NCBI GenBank assembly: GCA_039809865.1
Contig: JBDHVW010000030.1
Coordinates: 1 to 64,000, forward strand
Direction: 5' to 3'
DNA from: QWHO01 sp039809865
GTDB lineage: Bacteria; Vulcanimicrobiota; Xenobia; Xenobiales; QWHO01
Length of the DNA: 64,000 bases
The notes beneath the pieces were generated by a model that worked only from the letters and a program-made list of their open reading frames with translations, did not search any database and had not been told where the DNA came from. Every line of letters begins with the position of its first letter. The first letter of the stretch is position 1. Both the position numbers and the translations under genes were made by a program. Positions 26,229-33,975 of this stretch are shown here, one piece after another.

Positions 26229-28841
26229 TCAGAACTTGAGCGAGTAGGTCGACATGATCTGGTAGCCGCTGTAGTTGAACGGGTGCGCCGTCTGCACGGG
26301 CAGAGCCACGTTCAAGCTGGGCAGCGTGGGGGAGGGAGTGAGGCTGGCCGGCAAGTGATCGGTCTCGATGTAATACTTCATATCCACGCCCCAGCTGGTG
26401 TTGCTGGTGACGTCCCAGTTAAAGGCCAACTCGGGGATGTGCTGGGTGATGTCCCAGTTCTTGAAGCGCGTCGAGCCGGTCGCGGCCGCGAAGTTGGAGT
26501 AGACGCCCAGCGGATCGATGTGTCCGAAGACGTCCAGCTGCGTGTAGGCGGCCGTGAGGTGGAAGTTGTCGGTGACGTCGTAACCCACCGAGGCGTTGGC
26601 CCCGGCGATGGTGAAGTTGACGAAGTTCTCGCTCTCGCCCCGCAGTCCCGGCGCTCCGGCCACCAGGCCGGACAGGGTGCTGTTGCGACGCCAGTGGTCA
26701 TTGAGGTAGAGGCCCGACAGGGTCACGCCCCGCTGGCTGCCTTCCTCGAGCAGGAACTTGTGGCTGGCCGACACGGTGAACTGCTCCAGGTTGCCCCGCC
26801 GGTTCTCGAGCGGAATCGCCAGCGTGTTGCCCCCGCTGGGAGCGAACGTGAACTGCGAGAAGCCCAGGAAGGCCGGGTCCATGAAGCCGGGCGAAAAGCC
26901 CAGCACGGGGGTGTTGGGAATGCCCGCGCCCAGAGCGCCGGTCGAGAAGCGCACGTCCTGCAGCGAGGTGCGCACCTGGTCGAGGTTGCCGTAAGAGACG
27001 TTGAGCTTGCCCGTGTCGGAGAACTTCCAACCCAGGTTGGCCCGGATTCCCTGACGGTTCTGCGGGTAGGTGCCCGTATCGTGCAGGCTGTAGAGGTTCC
27101 AGTACTGGTTCAGGTCGGGGATGCGCCAGTAGGGGGTCGTGATGCCGGCCACGGTCGGGAACTGAAGCACGAACGGGTCGTAGGTGGGGTCCACCTTGAG
27201 GTAGTTGACATCCACGTTCACGCGCTCCTCGAAGAACGAGGCGCCCGCGCCCACGCGCATGAGGTTTCCGCCCACGCTGTAGTTGGAGTTCCGCGAGGGG
27301 GTGTAGGTGCTGTGCGCATACTCCCCGTAGACCCAGGGCTTGTATTCGTTGTCGAACGTATAGCGCACCGAGCCGCCCCACGAGTTCTGGCTCTGGGGAC
27401 CGATGCCGCCCACGTTGAGCGTGCCCGGCACGCCGGTGATCCCGTCGGTGGCTCCGGCCATCGGCACGGGACGCACGTCCGTCACGCTGCCGATCCCGGC
27501 CGTCAGGGTGCCGGCGCCCAGCTGGTTGATGTAGTTGCCGGCCGGGTTGACCCAGCCCAGCACCAGGTTGGGGAAGTTGATCATCCCTACTCCCAGGGCC
27601 TGACCGCTGGAAGCGTCGTTGGCGGCGTGCAGGAAGTTGAAGCGCGCCACGCCCCGGTCCTCGTCGAAGTGCAGGCCCAGGTTCAGGCCTTCGGCGTGGT
27701 TGAAGTAGGAGTTGGTGGTCACCAGGTCGATGTTGCCGTCGGCCAGCTTGGTGCCGATCACCTCCCACGAGAAGGCCATGGGCTTGTCGCCTTCCTCCAG
27801 CGGAACGCGGCCTTTCACCTGCACCCCGAAGCTATCCAGCCGCGCCGGCCCGCCCACGGTGGGGTTGGGCTCGGGAGCGTAGACCATGGGGTCGTAGTCG
27901 GTGGTGCTGAACGAGCCGAGCACCAGCTTGGTGCCCGAGGGCTTGTGCTGCACCCAGATGTGGTCGAGCGTCATGCGGGTGTTGGGGAAGTTGTTGAGCG
28001 GCTGGGTGGCCGCTCCGGCGATACCCAGGCCGCTCGAGCTGGTGCCCGTGAAGACGTTGGACTGGTAAGCCGGGGTGACGCCCCAGAAGGCGTCCACCAC
28101 CTGGTCGCCCTGCGAGGTGTAGGCGCTGAACTCGGCGCCGGCGTCGATGTCCGGCGAGACCTTGATGTTCACGCCCAGGTCGGCGCGGGCCGTGAAGGTG
28201 GCCCCGTTAGTCAGCGGCCGTCCGTGCAGCCAGTCGGTCACGCCCGGCACGCCCACCACGAACTGGTTGTAGGGCAGCCCTGCGCCCGGCGAGGGAGCCA
28301 GCAGCAGACCGCCCGCTCCCACGGCGGTTCCGACGGTAGAGGTGTAGGGGACCGTCGCCGGGCCCGGGGCTCCGCGCATTTCGGCGCGCCCGGTATTCTT
28401 GAAGTTCTGGAAGCCGGCCCGGGTCACGATCTGTCCGTAGAACGTGATGCGCTCCAGCTCGGTCACCCGCTTATCCAGGCGCGAGACGTTCTCTTCCAGG
28501 TTGGTGACGCGCACGCCCAGAGCTTCCAGCTCCTCGCGCAGCGCGTCCACGAGTTTGCGCAGCTCGCCCAGCTCGGCCTTGGTGGCGAACGTGGCGTGCT
28601 CTTGCTCCATCTTGGCCAGGAGCCGCGCCACGATCATGGCGACCTCCCAGCGACTGGCGGCCCGGTCGCCTTTGAAGGTTCCGTCCGGATAGCCTTCGAC
28701 CAGTCCTTTGGCGGCCAGGGCGGCCACCGCGTCTTTGGCCCAGTGATTGTCGGGCACGTCCGGGAACAGGGGAGCGGCCCAGGCCGAGCCGCTGAGAGCG
28801 GCCATCACGGCCAGGGTCGCCAGGAGACGGGGTCTTCTCAT
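26229..28841 (-). CDS. SLH-domain outer-membrane porin
   Basis: 870 residues from the ATG at 28841 with GGAGGTGG upstream. The signal peptide (MRRPRLLATLAVMAALSGSAWA) is followed by one S-layer homology domain (LFPDVPDNHWAKDAVAAL, GLVEGYPDGTFKG), a coiled coil (~85-130; KLVDALREELEAL, NLEENVSRLDKRV) and a ~730-residue beta-barrel ending in aromatic MSTYSLKF. This SLH-coiled-coil-barrel plan is known from cyanobacteria, Negativicutes, Deinococcus and related diderms, where the SLH domain ties the outer membrane to peptidoglycan. Likely a major porin and envelope tether. It has its own sigma-70-like promoter and ends at the shared hairpin. Confidence 0.92.
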   Translation of the reverse strand: MRRPRLLATLAVMAALSGSAWAAPLFPDVPDNHWAKDAVAALAAKGLVEGYPDGTFKGDRAASRWEVAMIVARLLAKMEQEHATFATKAELGELRKLVDALREELEALGVRVTNLEENVSRLDKRVTELERITFYGQIVTRAGFQNFKNTGRAEMRGAPGPATVPYTSTVGTAVGAGGLLLAPSPGAGLPYNQFVVGVPGVTDWLHGRPLTNGATFTARADLGVNIKVSPDIDAGAEFSAYTSQGDQVVDAFWGVTPAYQSNVFTGTSSSGLGIAGAATQPLNNFPNTRMTLDHIWVQHKPSGTKLVLGSFSTTDYDPMVYAPEPNPTVGGPARLDSFGVQVKGRVPLEEGDKPMAFSWEVIGTKLADGNIDLVTTNSYFNHAEGLNLGLHFDEDRGVARFNFLHAANDASSGQALGVGMINFPNLVLGWVNPAGNYINQLGAGTLTAGIGSVTDVRPVPMAGATDGITGVPGTLNVGGIGPQSQNSWGGSVRYTFDNEYKPWVYGEYAHSTYTPSRNSNYSVGGNLMRVGAGASFFEERVNVDVNYLKVDPTYDPFVLQFPTVAGITTPYWRIPDLNQYWNLYSLHDTGTYPQNRQGIRANLGWKFSDTGKLNVSYGNLDQVRTSLQDVRFSTGALGAGIPNTPVLGFSPGFMDPAFLGFSQFTFAPSGGNTLAIPLENRRGNLEQFTVSASHKFLLEEGSQRGVTLSGLYLNDHWRRNSTLSGLVAGAPGLRGESENFVNFTIAGANASVGYDVTDNFHLTAAYTQLDVFGHIDPLGVYSNFAAATGSTRFKNWDITQHIPELAFNWDVTSNTSWGVDMKYYIETDHLPASLTPSPTLPSLNVALPVQTAHPFNYSGYQIMSTYSLKF

Positions 28842-28857
28842 ACAGACCACCTCCGAT

Positions 28858-28886
28858 AGCAAATTGCTCCAGCTACCGGCTGTCAA
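28858..28886 (-). promoter_or_regulatory. Sigma-70-like promoter of the SLH porin
   Basis: On the minus strand TTGACA (28886-28881), a 17-bp spacer and TTTGCT (28863-28858) precede the GGAGGTGG ribosome site and the ATG at 28841. This is the best consensus -35/-10 pair I saw in the window, in keeping with an abundant protein. Confidence 0.7.
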
Positions 28887-28972
28887 TTGTCGGGTCAGGT
28901 GTCTGTGTTGCCCTGAGTGCAGTTGGAGGCCAGTCTCTGAAGTCGCGCCAAAAGGCCGACCCCCCGGGTCTC

Positions 28973-30100
28973 TTGACTTGGCTCGATTCTAATTCAAGCA
29001 GGAGACGGCCAACAATTGGACCAAAGTCGTACCGCTTGCTCCGTTTGCTCGAGACTCTTCCCGATGCCGTCTTGCTCGTCGACTCCGGCGGCGCGATTCT
29101 GCTCGCCAACGCCCAGGCCGAGAGCCTGTTGGGCTATGGCCCCGGCGAGCTGGCGGGGCTCGCGGTCGAGCAGCTGGTCCCGGCTGCCGCCCGCGAGCGG
29201 CACGCCCGGCTGTGCCAGGAGTATGCGGTCGCTCCCTCTCACCGCACCATGGGGAGTGGCCTGAGCTTGAAGGCGGTTCGTCGCGATGGCAGCGAGTTCG
29301 CGGTGGATATCAGCCTGGGTCCCGTCGAGCATGAGGGCCGTCAGCTGGTCGTCTGCGCTCTGCGCGATCTGACCAGCCGGTTGCAGGCCGAGCAGGAGAC
29401 TCTGCGCCAGCAGCTCGAGCGGCTGGCGGTGGCGGCCACCCTGGGCGAGTATTCGGCGGCTGTGGCTCACGAGGTCAATCAACCGCTCTGCGCCATCGTT
29501 ACCAACGCTCAGGCAGTCCTGCGCCTGCTGCGCAAACCGGGGGTCGACCTGCGGGAGATCGAGCTGGCGGTCGCCGAGATCGTGCAGGATGGCAAGCGGG
29601 CCGGCGCCGTGGTGCAGCGGCTGCGGCACCTGATGAGCCGGCGTCCGCTGGCTTCCGAGCCGACCGACGTCAACGAGTGCGTGTGCAGCTGCCTGGCGAT
29701 GCTCCAGAGCGAGCTGGTCCGCCAGGACGTGCAGTGGCAGGTCGAGCTCGCCGCCGACGGGCCGCGGGGTCTGGCGGGGCCCCTGGAGTTGCAGCACGTG
29801 CTGCTCAATCTCATGACCAACGCCTGCCAGGCCATGGAGCAGGCCGAGCGCAAGCTTTTGACGTTGCGCACGGCGCGGGCCGGCGGCGAGATCCGCATCG
29901 CGGTGCGCGATACCGGTCACGGCCTGCGGGCTCCCTGTCCCGAGGATATCTTCCAGCCTTTCTACACCACGCGCGCCGAGGGACTGGGCATGGGCCTGGC
30001 CCTGTGCCGCTCGCTGGTGGAGGGGCTGGGCGGGCGCCTCCGGGTGCGCGAGAACTCCGAAGGCGGCTGCACTTTCGAGGTCGGGTTGTTGGAGGCCTGA
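28973..30100 (+). CDS. PAS-domain sensor histidine kinase, FixL-like
   Basis: 375 residues from a TTG at 28973; the start is uncertain because no ATG or ribosome site is obvious. Residues ~20-140 form a PAS domain (LETLPDAVLLVDSGGAILLANAQAE, GYGPGELAG, RRDGSEFAVDISLG) with a PAC-like end. The kinase core has AAVAHEVNQPLCAI (H-box), LLNLMTNACQAM (N), VRDTGHGL (G1), FQPFYTTRAEGLGMGL (F/G2). Its EVNQPL H-box and overlap with a FixJ-type regulator (ATGA at 30097-30102) define a FixLJ/TodST-like pair. No obvious haem-binding signature, so oxygen sensing is not shown. A direct link to the FNR-type boxes nearby is inference. Confidence 0.88.
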   Translation: MTWLDSNSSRRRPTIGPKSYRLLRLLETLPDAVLLVDSGGAILLANAQAESLLGYGPGELAGLAVEQLVPAAARERHARLCQEYAVAPSHRTMGSGLSLKAVRRDGSEFAVDISLGPVEHEGRQLVVCALRDLTSRLQAEQETLRQQLERLAVAATLGEYSAAVAHEVNQPLCAIVTNAQAVLRLLRKPGVDLREIELAVAEIVQDGKRAGAVVQRLRHLMSRRPLASEPTDVNECVCSCLAMLQSELVRQDVQWQVELAADGPRGLAGPLELQHVLLNLMTNACQAMEQAERKLLTLRTARAGGEIRIAVRDTGHGLRAPCPEDIFQPFYTTRAEGLGMGLALCRSLVEGLGGRLRVRENSEGGCTFEVGLLEA

Positions 30101-30708
30101 TGGGACTGGTCTTCGTGGTGGACGACGACTCCTCGGTGCGCCGCGCGCTGGTCCGTCTGCTCGCGAGCTCCGGCCATGACGTGGAGGCGCTGCCCGGAGC
30201 GCACGAGTTCCTGGCCGCCTGGCGCAGCCGGCCTGGCTGCCTGGTATTGGACGTTCAGATGCCCGGCACCAGCGGTCCCGAGCTGCACGACCTGCTACGG
30301 GAGCTGGAGCCGGCTTTGCCGGTCGTCTTCATCACCGGCCACGGCACCATCCCCATGGGCATCCGCGCCATGAAGAATGGGGCGGTGGATTTTCTGCCCA
30401 AGCCGTTCGACGATGCCGAGTTGCTCGACGCGGTCGAGCGCGCACTGGAGCGCGATCGGGCTCAGCGCGAGGCCGGCTCGCGCCGGGCCCGGCTCGAGTC
30501 TCTGGCCGCCACTTTGACCGAACGTGAGCGCGAGGTCTTCGGGCTGGTGGCCGATGGCTCGAGCAATAAGGCCATCGCTGGCCGTCTGGGCATCGCCGAG
30601 AAGACCGTCAAGGTGCACCGGGGACGGGTCATGCAGAAAATGCAGGCCGATTCGCTGGCCGAGCTCGTTCGTCAGGCCGAGGAGCTGCGGGCGTGTAGCT
30701 CAATTTGA
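30100..30708 (+). CDS. FixJ-type response regulator (REC + LuxR HTH)
   Basis: 202 residues from the ATG at 30100 overlapping the kinase stop. The N-terminal receiver has FVVDDDSSVRRAL, the phospho-acceptor Asp in CLVLDVQMPGTSG, TGHGTIPMGIRAMKNGAVDFLPKPF (typical FixJ/StyR spacing). The C-terminal HTH is LuxR/GerE type (LTEREREVFGLVADG, SNKAIAGRLGIAEKTVKVHRG). FixJ proteins commonly activate a fixK/fnr-type gene; none is in this window, but the FNR-type boxes around fit such a cascade. Its last ~80 bp overlap the 3' end of the convergent FAD/CDO gene. Confidence 0.92.
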   Translation: MGLVFVVDDDSSVRRALVRLLASSGHDVEALPGAHEFLAAWRSRPGCLVLDVQMPGTSGPELHDLLRELEPALPVVFITGHGTIPMGIRAMKNGAVDFLPKPFDDAELLDAVERALERDRAQREAGSRRARLESLAATLTEREREVFGLVADGSSNKAIAGRLGIAEKTVKVHRGRVMQKMQADSLAELVRQAEELRACSSI

Positions 30709-32491
30709 CGCGCTCGGGCCGATAGAGCTCTCCCTCTTCGGCCACGAACCGCGTGCACTCGTGCAGCTCCTTGCCGTAGACGTGCAGCGTCACGGCTGTC
30801 TCGTCGAACGGGTTGTGGATGCGGTGGTGCTCCAGGGGCGGGATCAGCCGTCCCACCGAGCCCACGCCCACGTCGGTCGAGTCTTCCTCGCGCAGGCGCA
30901 CGCGCCCGTCCTCGGCCTCGCCCAGGTGTCGGTAGTTGACGATGCGCAGGCGCCCGCTCAGGCAGACCTCCACGCACCAGGAGTGGTCGTGATCGTGCAC
31001 CGAGGTGCCCTGTCCGGGTCCCCACACCATGGCCACCACCGTGTGTCCGGCCGGATGGCGTTGGACCAGGTGGCGCGCGTATTGCCCGAGCTGCGAGCGC
31101 AGGCAGCTCTCGGGCAGGCGGAGGGGCTCGGCCATCAGCGCCTGGCAGCGGTCGACCGCCTCGCGGGGTCCGCGGGCGCTGACGAGGGCGGCGGCCAGTT
31201 GCTCGAGCCATTCCTCCAGCGGGGGACCCGCCAGCGAGCGGGCGACTTTCAGGGCCTGTCCGCGCAGCTCGGGCACGGCGGTGCTCTCCCAGAGCTGGCC
31301 TTTGCGCAGGTTGCCCAGGGCCAGGAGGTGGGGCCAGGCCGTGCCGAGCACGCGTCCCTGGCTGTCCGTTTCCAGGCCCAGGCCGCGCGCATCGGGCCGG
31401 ATGACCCCGTCCTCGCGGAGTTGGCGCACCAGTGGGTCGGAGCAGGTGCGCAGGTTCATGTCCAGGCCGGTGCAGTTATAGACGGCTTCCACCGGGAGCG
31501 TGCAGCGGCTGTTGGTTCCGCGCGGCTGGAAGACGGCCAGGCCGTCGTGGTGCTCGAGCAGGCGTCCGGCCATGACGACCAGGCGTCCCTGGCAGCGCAT
31601 CCGTTCGATCTTGCGGCTGACTTCGGGGGCCATGCGGTGGCGGCGGGTGTCCCACAGGCCGGCCACGTGGCGCAGGAAGCGGCCTTTGTCGGCGTCCGAG
31701 AAGCCTTGCCAAAGGCTGGCGGTGCTGGCGCGCAGCGAGTCGATCACGGTGCGCCAGCCTCCGGCCTGTCGCCGCTCGGCGGCCTCGGCGGCTTTGCGTA
31801 CGGTGCGGAAGAGGTTGCGCAGGGTGTCCTGGCGCCAGATCGGGAGGTCTTCGAGGGGGCTCAGCCCCAGGCGGTGCGAGGCTGGCAGGCGTCCGTGGCG
31901 GGAGAGGGCCAGGATGCGGCCGGTGAATCCGCGCTCTTCGAGTTGCAGGCACAGGTCGACCATGGTCAGGCCGGTGCCGACGACGAGCACGTCGCCCCGG
32001 GTGGGGGGTGGCTCGTTGCCCCAGGGGTCGCGGCCATCGACGCGGTGCAGGAAGTTGCCTACGGCCAGCACCGCCTGGTCGACGGCCAGGATGCGTCCGG
32101 AGCCGAGCTCGACGCGCAGGGTGCCGTCGGGTTGGGGGCGCACCGCGTGCACGCGCTCGGCCAGGTGCTCGACCTGCTCGTGGCGGCCGGTGGTGGCTTC
32201 GTCCAGCAGCTCGCTGAGATATTGTCCGTAGAGTTTGCGGGGGGCGAAGGCGAGGGCGTCCAGGCCGGCCCAGCGGCGGAAGTGGTCGGGGTCGTCTTCG
32301 AGGGCGCTCATGTTGAAGGCCGGCACGTTGAGCAGGTGGCATTCGTGGGGCGTGGAGTAGGCGAGGCCGCGTGCGGGCGTGCCCGGGTCGATCAGGTAGG
32401 CTTTGAAGTCGCGCTCGGGGCAGGTGCGCAGCAGGTTGACCAGGACCATGGCGCCGGAGTAGCCGCCGCCCAGAATGGCAATCTTCCTCAT
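30629..32491 (-). CDS. FAD/NAD(P)-binding oxidoreductase fused to cysteine dioxygenase
   Basis: 620 residues from the ATG at 32491. The first ~430 residues are an FAD/NAD(P)-binding protein of the NAD_binding_9 type: ILGGGYSGA at 6-14, RGLAYSTP, LLNVPA, LVVGTGLTMVD at 169-179, and YNCTGLD. The C-terminal ~150 residues are a cysteine-dioxygenase-type cupin: iron ligands H499 and H501 in VHDHDHSWC and H559 in HHRIHNPF, then LHVYG. CDO oxidises cysteine or 3-mercaptopropionate to the sulfinate; coupling it to a flavoprotein in one chain suggests channelling or redox control of thiol metabolism. Predicted leaderless under an FNR-type box. No frameshift or linker anomaly is seen. Confidence 0.9.
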   Translation of the reverse strand: MRKIAILGGGYSGAMVLVNLLRTCPERDFKAYLIDPGTPARGLAYSTPHECHLLNVPAFNMSALEDDPDHFRRWAGLDALAFAPRKLYGQYLSELLDEATTGRHEQVEHLAERVHAVRPQPDGTLRVELGSGRILAVDQAVLAVGNFLHRVDGRDPWGNEPPPTRGDVLVVGTGLTMVDLCLQLEERGFTGRILALSRHGRLPASHRLGLSPLEDLPIWRQDTLRNLFRTVRKAAEAAERRQAGGWRTVIDSLRASTASLWQGFSDADKGRFLRHVAGLWDTRRHRMAPEVSRKIERMRCQGRLVVMAGRLLEHHDGLAVFQPRGTNSRCTLPVEAVYNCTGLDMNLRTCSDPLVRQLREDGVIRPDARGLGLETDSQGRVLGTAWPHLLALGNLRKGQLWESTAVPELRGQALKVARSLAGPPLEEWLEQLAAALVSARGPREAVDRCQALMAEPLRLPESCLRSQLGQYARHLVQRHPAGHTVVAMVWGPGQGTSVHDHDHSWCVEVCLSGRLRIVNYRHLGEAEDGRVRLREEDSTDVGVGSVGRLIPPLEHHRIHNPFDETAVTLHVYGKELHECTRFVAEEGELYRPERVKLSYTPAAPRPDERARPANRPAFSA

Positions 32492-32497
32492 CGATCA

Positions 32498-32540
32498 TGG
32501 ATAACCGCCAGGGGGCTTGCGTGACTATGATCCAGATCAT
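32498..32540 (-). promoter_or_regulatory. FNR/CRP-type box and -10 of the FAD/CDO gene
   Basis: ATGATCCAGATCAT (32527-32540; TGAT-N4-ATCA, a near-perfect FNR/ANR-like site) lies 30.5 bp from TATCCA (32503-32498), which ends 6 nt before the ATG at 32491. Predicted start at the ATG itself (leaderless), with the box at about -42.5. Confidence 0.75.
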
Positions 32541-33049
32541 GTTTGCGGAGGGTTTCCAGCGCTCGCGGGCCCGGGCCGAGATCCACAAGCGCCGCACGAC
32601 TCGGGTGTGAACGGCCGTGCCGAGCGGGACGCTGAGGCAGCCTGTGCCTGGCTTCACGAGCTCGTCTTGCCACGTTTCGCGAGCGCGCCGCGGCTTTCGC
32701 GTCCCTAGGCGGCATCAGACGGGCGCCTCGGGGGGGCGGCTCTCGCGTCGGTCGCGCCTCATCGGGTAGTTCTACCCGGGAAGCGTAGACTCTACCGTTT
32801 CCTGGTAGAACGCCTCCCGGGGCAGCGCTCGTTGCCAGGTGCCTCGCGGTTGCCTTGCTGCCGCAACAAAGTAACTCGAAGCTGGGCACGGAGGGCTGGG
32901 TCACGTCTCCCAGGCCGATGCCCTCGCACCGGTCCTGAAGGAAGTTCCCGACTCGTGCATACCCGCCTGGATTAAATTCGCGAAAGGCACCACCACGCCC
33001 AACCTCGCCTCCGTCGTGAAGGCCACCTGTGAGCTGGCCGAGGTCGATG
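32541..33049. other. Gene-poor stretch with an inverted repeat
   Basis: No convincing coding frame. 32765-32815 contains TTCTACC and GGTAGAA arms around TAGACTCTACC, a possible RNA hairpin or operator. The open frames crossing this stretch have no start signals or protein-like composition. Confidence 0.4.
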
Positions 33050-33900
33050 CCTGGTGCGCCAGACCACCAGAGCTATCCGGCCGCGCGCCATCGAAGCCCG
33101 GGTCCTGGCTGGCCCCCTCCCGAGCTCGATAGTGGCACCCTTACCACGAGAACTACCGGACGCTTTCTTAGCTCCGTCAGCTCGGGCGCCAGCCGCTCTA
33201 TCACCTGCTACCCGGCCCTAGAGCCGCGCGCAGTCGATGCCCGGGTCGTGAAAGGCGCCCCCCGAGCTCGATAGTGGCACCTCTGGCACCTGCTCACGAG
33301 AGCTACCCGGCCTCGTGCCATCGATGCCCGGGTCTGACGGGCCCCGCCCGAGCTCCATAGTGGCGCCACTGGCAGCCCCGGTGGAGCCTCACCACGAGGA
33401 CTACTCGGCCCTCAAGTTGCGCGCTATCGAAGCCTTGCGGGGCCCGCCCGAGCTCGATAGTAGCACCGCTGGCAGCTCTGGTGGAGTCTCACCGCGAGAG
33501 CTACCCGGCCCTCGAGCCGCATGCCGCCGAACCTGGTTGTTGGCGCGCCTCGGCCCACCACTTGCTCCGTGGAAAGCTTGTAGTTCCACTCTGACAAAGC
33601 GGGAACTACAATCACTTCCACGGCCCTTGGATCGCTGGCAACTCTCGACACCCGGCCCCCCACTTGCTCCGTAGAAAGCTTGTCGTTCCACTCTGGTAAA
33701 ACCGGAACTACAATCACTTCCACGGCCTTTGGATCGCTGGCCACGCTCGACGCCTGGCCGGCGCGCCCCCCGCGCGCCCACCACTTGCTCCGTCCGTGGC
33801 ACCGCTGGCACTGCCCTGGTGGAGCCTCAAGAGAGCTGCCCGGCCCTCGAGCGCAGGCCCCGCCCGAGCTCGATAGACACTACCGTGCGCACCACGGAAA
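33050..33900. repeat. Degenerate tandem repeat region
   Basis: Imperfect units recur with cores CGAGCTCGATAGTGGCACC (33121, 33263, variants at 33349, 33449 and 33868) and ACCACGAGAGCTACCCGGCC (variants at ~33060, 33291, 33391, 33491), spaced about 86-142 bp. Copies are diverged and their reading frames do not agree, so this reads as a decayed non-coding array. No gene seen between 32541 and 33975. Confidence 0.65.
33531..33738. repeat. Direct repeat pair of about 85 bp
   Basis: Two copies, ~33538-33621 and ~33659-33738, share CACTTGCTCCGT, GAAAGCTTGT, GTTCCACTCTG, GGAACTACAATCACTTCCAC and GGATCGCTGGC with few changes, about 120 bp apart. They contain GTTCC...GGAAC arms that can pair. Embedded in the degenerate repeat region; nature unknown. 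Confidence 0.7.
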
Positions 33901-33975
33901 GCTCCCAAAAACTCTCAGGCCGACGAGGCCCGCCGCCGCGCTCGAAGCCATCGAGCACGGCGCCGCGCAAACCCG

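Noticed and set aside
28973..30100. Haem-based oxygen sensor (true FixL)
   Set aside because: The PAS domain shows no recognisable haem-PAS signature; only FixL-like kinase type is claimed.
33315..33811. Open frames within the repeat region
   Set aside because: They follow the repeat period only loosely, occur on both strands and carry no start signals.
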